Notes under the pieces: generated by a model
Told to the model about the DNA's origin: nothing
Database searches by the model: none
Seen by the model: only the letters and a program-made list of their open reading frames with translations
Program-made: the position numbers and the translations under genes
Shown: in pieces, positions 60,701-64,000 of the stretch
Numbering within the stretch: position 1 is the first letter of the stretch
Layout of the letters: every line of letters begins with the position of its first letter
NCBI GenBank assembly: GCA_964036275.1
Contig: OZ038433.1
Span: 4,090,013-4,154,012 of the forward strand
Source: Litoditis marina
Taxonomy: Eukaryota; Nematoda; Chromadorea; Rhabditida; Rhabditidae
Direction: 5' to 3'
DNA length: 64,000 nucleotides

Positions 60701-61652
60701 CTGTCTGGTCGGAAATCGTAGATACGCGTGTATCGAAATCATCGTTGTAGTTTGATCTTGCTCGCGAGCAAGATCAAACTACAACGAAGATTTGATCCCT
60801 CCTTATATAGTCGATTATTCTTTCGTCAGCTGCCCTGTTCACTTCTACATTTTATTTGCCTTTTTTTCAGGTGACGATATCGAGAATAAGTTCGCCTTCC
60901 TGTCACAGCACGACATTTTCATCTGCCAGGTGGCCGGAATCTGCTCAAAAGATGCAGGCGAAATGTACGTTAAGTGTTGCAGGCGAAATGTAGGCGAAAT
61001 GTACGTTAAAATGCAGGCGAAATGTACGTTAACACGAAATGTGGGTTTTACCGATAGCTTTAACGGTAACCAAATTTCAATTTTTACTCACGTTACCTAC
61101 TCAGTTAACTTGAAAACAAGTTACCAAAATTTCAAGAGGTCTTTCGATTTGCGATATTCTCGCAGTGTTTCGGATGTCAACTGGCTATATTTCTCTATCA
61201 CATCAACCTGAAAGCTGAAAACTGTTCAATACATCGTATTTTCCGCCAGTGTTTGCCATATACCGCTTCGTATTTCATGCCTTTTCGTATTTCATGCCTT
61301 CATGCCTAGGACCATAATACAGACAGAGACATTTGCCAGAGGGAAGTTCAAACAAACATCTCAAACTATGATGAATAATCGGCAGTTCTGTGTTTTATAG
61401 GGTTTGCCTAAGCCAAAGCAACCCCATTCAGTGTAGGCTCTCCTCCTATCCGGCTGTGTCTGTAGTTTGATCCCGTTTCGGTCAACACTCTTGAATTATG
61501 GCGTGCGTCGGGATGAAATTACAACCAATGATTGGTCTCTTCCTATATGTTCTAATTGCAGGGTGGCTCGAATAGAGAAGCTGCCCCCTACCTCTCGACC
61601 CAAGGTGGCCGCCGAGATCAGTCCATTGGAGTACGAGGACATGTTCGCCTAG
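57704..61652 (+). CDS. Trypsin-fold protein lacking the catalytic triad (DUF316-like pseudoprotease)
   Basis: Nine exons recognised: 57704-57823, 58121-58220, 58651-58783, 58875-58998, 59191-59262, 59529-59647, 60163-60310, 60871-60964, 61562-61652. All in phase to a TAG; the 5' exon(s) are missing. The chymotrypsin fold is recognisable from ALYGDVADPGDAPWAASITY (zymogen cleavage/N-terminal strand), CTGTLISPRHVLAAASCL, SIAVFELSSDVEF, LSGVVAGYG, and GDIGAGFV. At the catalytic positions His57 is Ser (AASC for AAHC), Asp102 is Ser (TSIAV for NDIAL) and Ser195 is Ile (GDIGA for GDSGG). It therefore cannot work as a serine protease and is a pseudoprotease, a common state in the nematode DUF316 family. 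Likely secreted. Cysteines of the core disulfides are mostly kept. The donor at 60964 is tandemly duplicated. AATAAA lies 19 bp after the stop. Confidence 0.85.
60451..60546. repeat. Small foldback element, TTTGTAGTTTGATCCC family
   Basis: CTGTGTTTGTAGTTTGATCCC, a second direct copy of TTTGTAGTTTGATCCC, and an inverted GATCAAACTACAGCAG at the right. About 95 bp, in the pseudoprotease intron 60311-60870. Confidence 0.7.
60675..60788. repeat. Foldback element ending in a perfect 44-bp palindrome
   Basis: It begins CTGTGTTTGTAGTTTGA and ends in the palindrome at 60743-60786, whose centre is CTCGCGAG and whose arms are CGTTGTAGTTTGATCTTG and its complement. The palindrome is two family termini joined head to head. 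Same intron as the preceding element. Confidence 0.75.
60948..61032 (+). repeat. Tandemly duplicated splice-donor segment
   Basis: GCAGGCGAAAT|GTACGTTAA at the exon end (donor after 60964) recurs with the donor after 61000 and again after 61023. The first two donors share phase, so use of the second would add 12 residues without frame change; the third shifts frame. Confidence 0.75.
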
Positions 61653-61670
61653 ACAGTAGATATCAGTCAC

Positions 61671-61676
61671 AATAAA
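61671..61676 (+). terminator. Polyadenylation signal of the pseudoprotease gene
   Basis: AATAAA 19 bp after the TAG stop, implying a very short 3' UTR. Confidence 0.65.
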
Positions 61677-62372
61677 TGTTTGTTCGCACCACTAAAGTGT
61701 TCATCGTGAATACTTCAGTTGAACATGTTATTTTTGATTCCCACTGTGCGTGGTTAAGGAAACTATCGTTTAATGTATATTATATAGTTCCGGTCATTCC
61801 CACTGAGACGTGGCAGCGTGCCAATGAATAGTCCAGGCTACTTTTCACCACTTTGGAGTTTTTTTTTCAAAAACTGCAAATCTGTGTTCTGTTTTCTCTG
61901 AGAAATGGTCATCCGAAAATCTTGGCACGCTGTCAACATGTCTCAGTGCGTTCTCAGAACGATTGGCGCCAATTTTCCGCGATTGGCCAGCTACAAAAGC
62001 GAGAGAGTGTGGAGGCTGCGGACATCTGAATCTCTCTGACCTGCACACTCTCTCGTCGGGGCCGCAACAAACGTGGCTGGCCAATTGGCTGGGAATTGTC
62101 TGAGATGAAACGGACTCTACCTCACTAGAAGGGTGAATTATTTTGAGTGGTAGTGCGTCTGCAACCAGATTAACGCAATTTGAAAAATTCACGAGTATAA
62201 ATGCGTAATAAATACAACTTTGCTTTTATTTTCTGATGAGCAGTTTTCGGAAACATTAATGTTAGCAACTACTCTTCTACAGTTTTGTTCCACTTCATAG
62301 TAATATAACTGTGTACATTTTGATTGACAGAAGATTTACAATGTAAAAAAGCAAGGTAATTGTAACTAGTGG

Positions 62373-62496
62373 TTAAAGAAGGACGATTATGTGATCCAAT
62401 CGCAACGGTTCAGTCCTTTAAACTGCAATACATTTTTCAATTGCAGTTTAAAGGACCGTTGACACGAGATTGGTCCACATTATCGTCCTTCTTTAA
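62373..62496. repeat. Foldback MITE, AAAGAAGGACGATTATGTG family, copy 2
   Basis: Near-palindrome: TTAAAGAAGGACGATTATG, CCTTTAAACTGCAATACA and mirrored TTGCAGTTTAAAGG, CGTCCTTCTTTAA. Same family as 22447-22568. Its right end overlaps the left end of copy 3. Confidence 0.85.
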
Positions 62497-62619
62497 AGAA
62501 GGTATGTGGTCCAATCCTAACGCTTCAGTCCTTTAATCTGCAATACATTTCATTTTCAATTGCAGTTTAAAGGACCATTTACACGGGATTGGTCCACATA
62601 TACATTCGTCCTTCTTTAA
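62495..62619. repeat. Foldback MITE, AAAGAAGGACGATTATGTG family, copy 3
   Basis: Third copy, directly abutting copy 2 in the same orientation (TTTAAAGAAGG junction). It lacks part of the left end (AAAGAAGGTATGTGGTCC). Tandem arrangement suggests local duplication or insertion into the end of copy 2. Confidence 0.85.
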
Positions 62620-63068
62620 TGTCGTAGCAGGTTGCTAGAATAGTATTGTACCGTGTTCAGTACCGGAATGTAACAGCCTATCTAAGTACCGGAATGTAAC
62701 AGCCTATGTATAATAATCGTGAATTAACACTGCTGAGAATGTGTTTACCAGTTTGCTATTAACATTAGTTCTGAGGGGGATGACATCCATATCATCATGG
62801 TGAAATGAATGATGTTACAAAATACCTCAAATTGTGTGGTTTGAGATTAAGATGCTGCGCAAACGCGCCCCAACGAACTAAGATGTGCAGGTTAGTCCTA
62901 CAGTGTACAGTGTTTAATACAGTACTTTTTTATACTAAATTTAGTTTGAATATGAATCAATAATCGTTATCGATTCGATCGATTTCATTTTTTGTTCTGT
63001 GAAAATTGTCAGCGGTCACCTTTATTACACATGTAGATAGGGAGTTAAGTGATGTAAATAAGGATTCC

Positions 63069-63509
63069 GCGACAACTCGTCCCCGCGCGTCGCGTGTGCG
63101 ACAACTCGTCCCCCGCCCCATCATGCGACAACTCGTCCCCAATGTTTTATCACAAAACATGCTAAAAACGAAGTTTCAAAGTGAAATTACACTTTGTAAA
63201 GTTTCCTACTTCATATTGAATACAAATTGACTATAAATACATTCGAAAAATTGAGTAAGGCGTCACTTATTTGAGAGAAAACGACAAGTTTATGAAAATT
63301 GTGATAATTGTAGCATAGTATGATTTATATTGGTTATTTTCAATTCTTTCTTATCTCCAAGGTTGCCTACAGCCTTTGGTATAAAATTTAATCCATTCAC
63401 TATTTTAATTTGTAAGTTTCAAGCTAATTTGAGCATTTTTTGAGCTGGGGACGAGTTGTCGCATCTTCGGGGACGAGTTGTCGCACGCAACGCGGGGACG
63501 AGTTGTCCG
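63069..63509. repeat. Foldback element with triple GCGACAACTCGTCCCC ends
   Basis: GCGACAACTCGTCCCC occurs three times within 63069-63140 and its complement GGGGACGAGTTGTCGC three times within 63444-63509. The termini are therefore inverted repeats, each itself made of three direct repeats. The ~300-bp AT-rich interior has no conserved frame. Confidence 0.85.
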
Positions 63510-63609
63510 TAAACGGTAAATAAGTACCATCCGCAGCGAATTCGCGTTCTTTCCTTTGCTCCATAATTGATTGGCTGGCATGGTTTGCATTAATTTTCGT
63601 CACGTTCAG

Positions 63610-63763
63610 ATCATGTCCAAACGGACATTTATTCCGAAATGGGATCCCCGGAGTTGTTTCGAGGACGCGCGGTCCACTAGGCGAGGAGGCGGCTTTCGAA
63701 CTAATGGTGGCAGGAGAAGCCGAGCTGAACACAGTGATCTGGACAGCACACAGGGACACACTC
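63610..63763 (+). CDS. Probable internal exon of a gene continuing past the right edge
   Basis: An open stretch between a CGTTCAG acceptor and a CTC|GTTAGT donor, 154 bases, entering in phase 2 and leaving in phase 0. In that frame it reads SCPNGHLFRNGIPGVVSRTR...EEAAFELMVAGEAELNTVIW...; the composition (CPNG, hydrophobic alternation) fits an extracellular beta-rich domain. I do not recognise the family. Two other frames are also open on parts of this segment, so the call rests on the splice sites and composition. Confidence 0.35.
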
Positions 63764-64000
63764 GTTAGTCTCTTGTTTATCCGTTCCTTGTATTCTTGTG
63801 GATGTGTTTTGTAGTCTTAGATAGCCTGGTAAGCTACATCGGCAGAATTCGAATAGGGCCAAACTACGCACTCATCTCACTTGTTCGCGGTTCTGATACT
63901 TAGCTGATACCTGTGTGTAAAACTAAACTGACAAACCTGCGCGTGATTAGCATGAAGAGAAACGAGATTTATGTAGTTCACTATGTGCTCGAGAGGATTA

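Larger units (their letters stand above)
61677..63609. other. Intergenic DNA with foldback elements, no gene seen
   Basis: About 1.9 kb with no supported coding sequence. It holds two back-to-back MITEs (62373-62619), a 16-bp direct repeat of ACCGGAATGTAACAGCCTAT near 62662-62705, and a foldback element at 63069-63509. Confidence 0.5.

Overview
The window is nuclear DNA of a nematode, most likely a rhabditid-type chromadorean. The evidence is a Major Sperm Protein domain gene, an Srx-type seven-helix chemoreceptor, a DUF316-type trypsin-like protein, a compact GSK-3 like that of worms, and splice acceptors (TTTCAG/TTTTAG) sitting just upstream of several start codons, as expected for spliced-leader addition. 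All genes are split; I joined exons by hand using GT/GC-AG sites, phase continuity and family resemblance.

Layout, left to right. 43-838 (-): first two exons of a glycine/RGG/FG-rich protein that runs off the left edge. 2755-9025 (-): a type I membrane protein with a signal peptide, two Cys-rich ectodomain parts resembling DSL (Notch-ligand) architecture, and one transmembrane helix. 12827-17784 (-): an Srx-like receptor, 372 residues in ten exons. 20276-26348 (-): RFT1, 514 residues in fourteen exons. 27086-31149 (+): SAR1, 194 residues in six exons. 31933-37396 (+): PGAP2/FRAG1 family, 260 residues in eight exons. 37450-39605 (-): a secreted Lys/Ser-rich MSP-domain protein, 240 residues in seven exons, convergent with PGAP2. 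39.9-49.2 kb: a nine-kilobase block of satellites (an ACATAGAGCGCG family and an 18-bp family with a 1,253-bp higher-order repeat) separated by a repeated module that ends in strong GC-rich hairpins. 52188-55703 (+): GSK-3, 353 residues in nine exons, with a duplicated first exon. 57704-61652 (+): a trypsin-fold protein that has lost all three catalytic residues. 63610-63763 (+): probably one exon of a gene that continues beyond the right edge.

RFT1, SAR1 and PGAP2 form a contiguous run of early secretory-pathway genes (N-glycan precursor assembly, COPII budding, GPI-anchor remodelling). RFT1 and SAR1 are divergent across 737 bp. Introns and intergenic DNA hold many small foldback elements: at least six families are visible, several with copies inside introns of the genes listed. 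No rRNA, intact tRNA or prokaryotic feature was seen.

I see no wholly new gene system. The most unusual structures are the hairpin-and-satellite block, the duplicated GSK-3 first exon, the tandemly duplicated splice donor in the pseudoprotease gene, and the 1.1-kb palindrome-tailed element.
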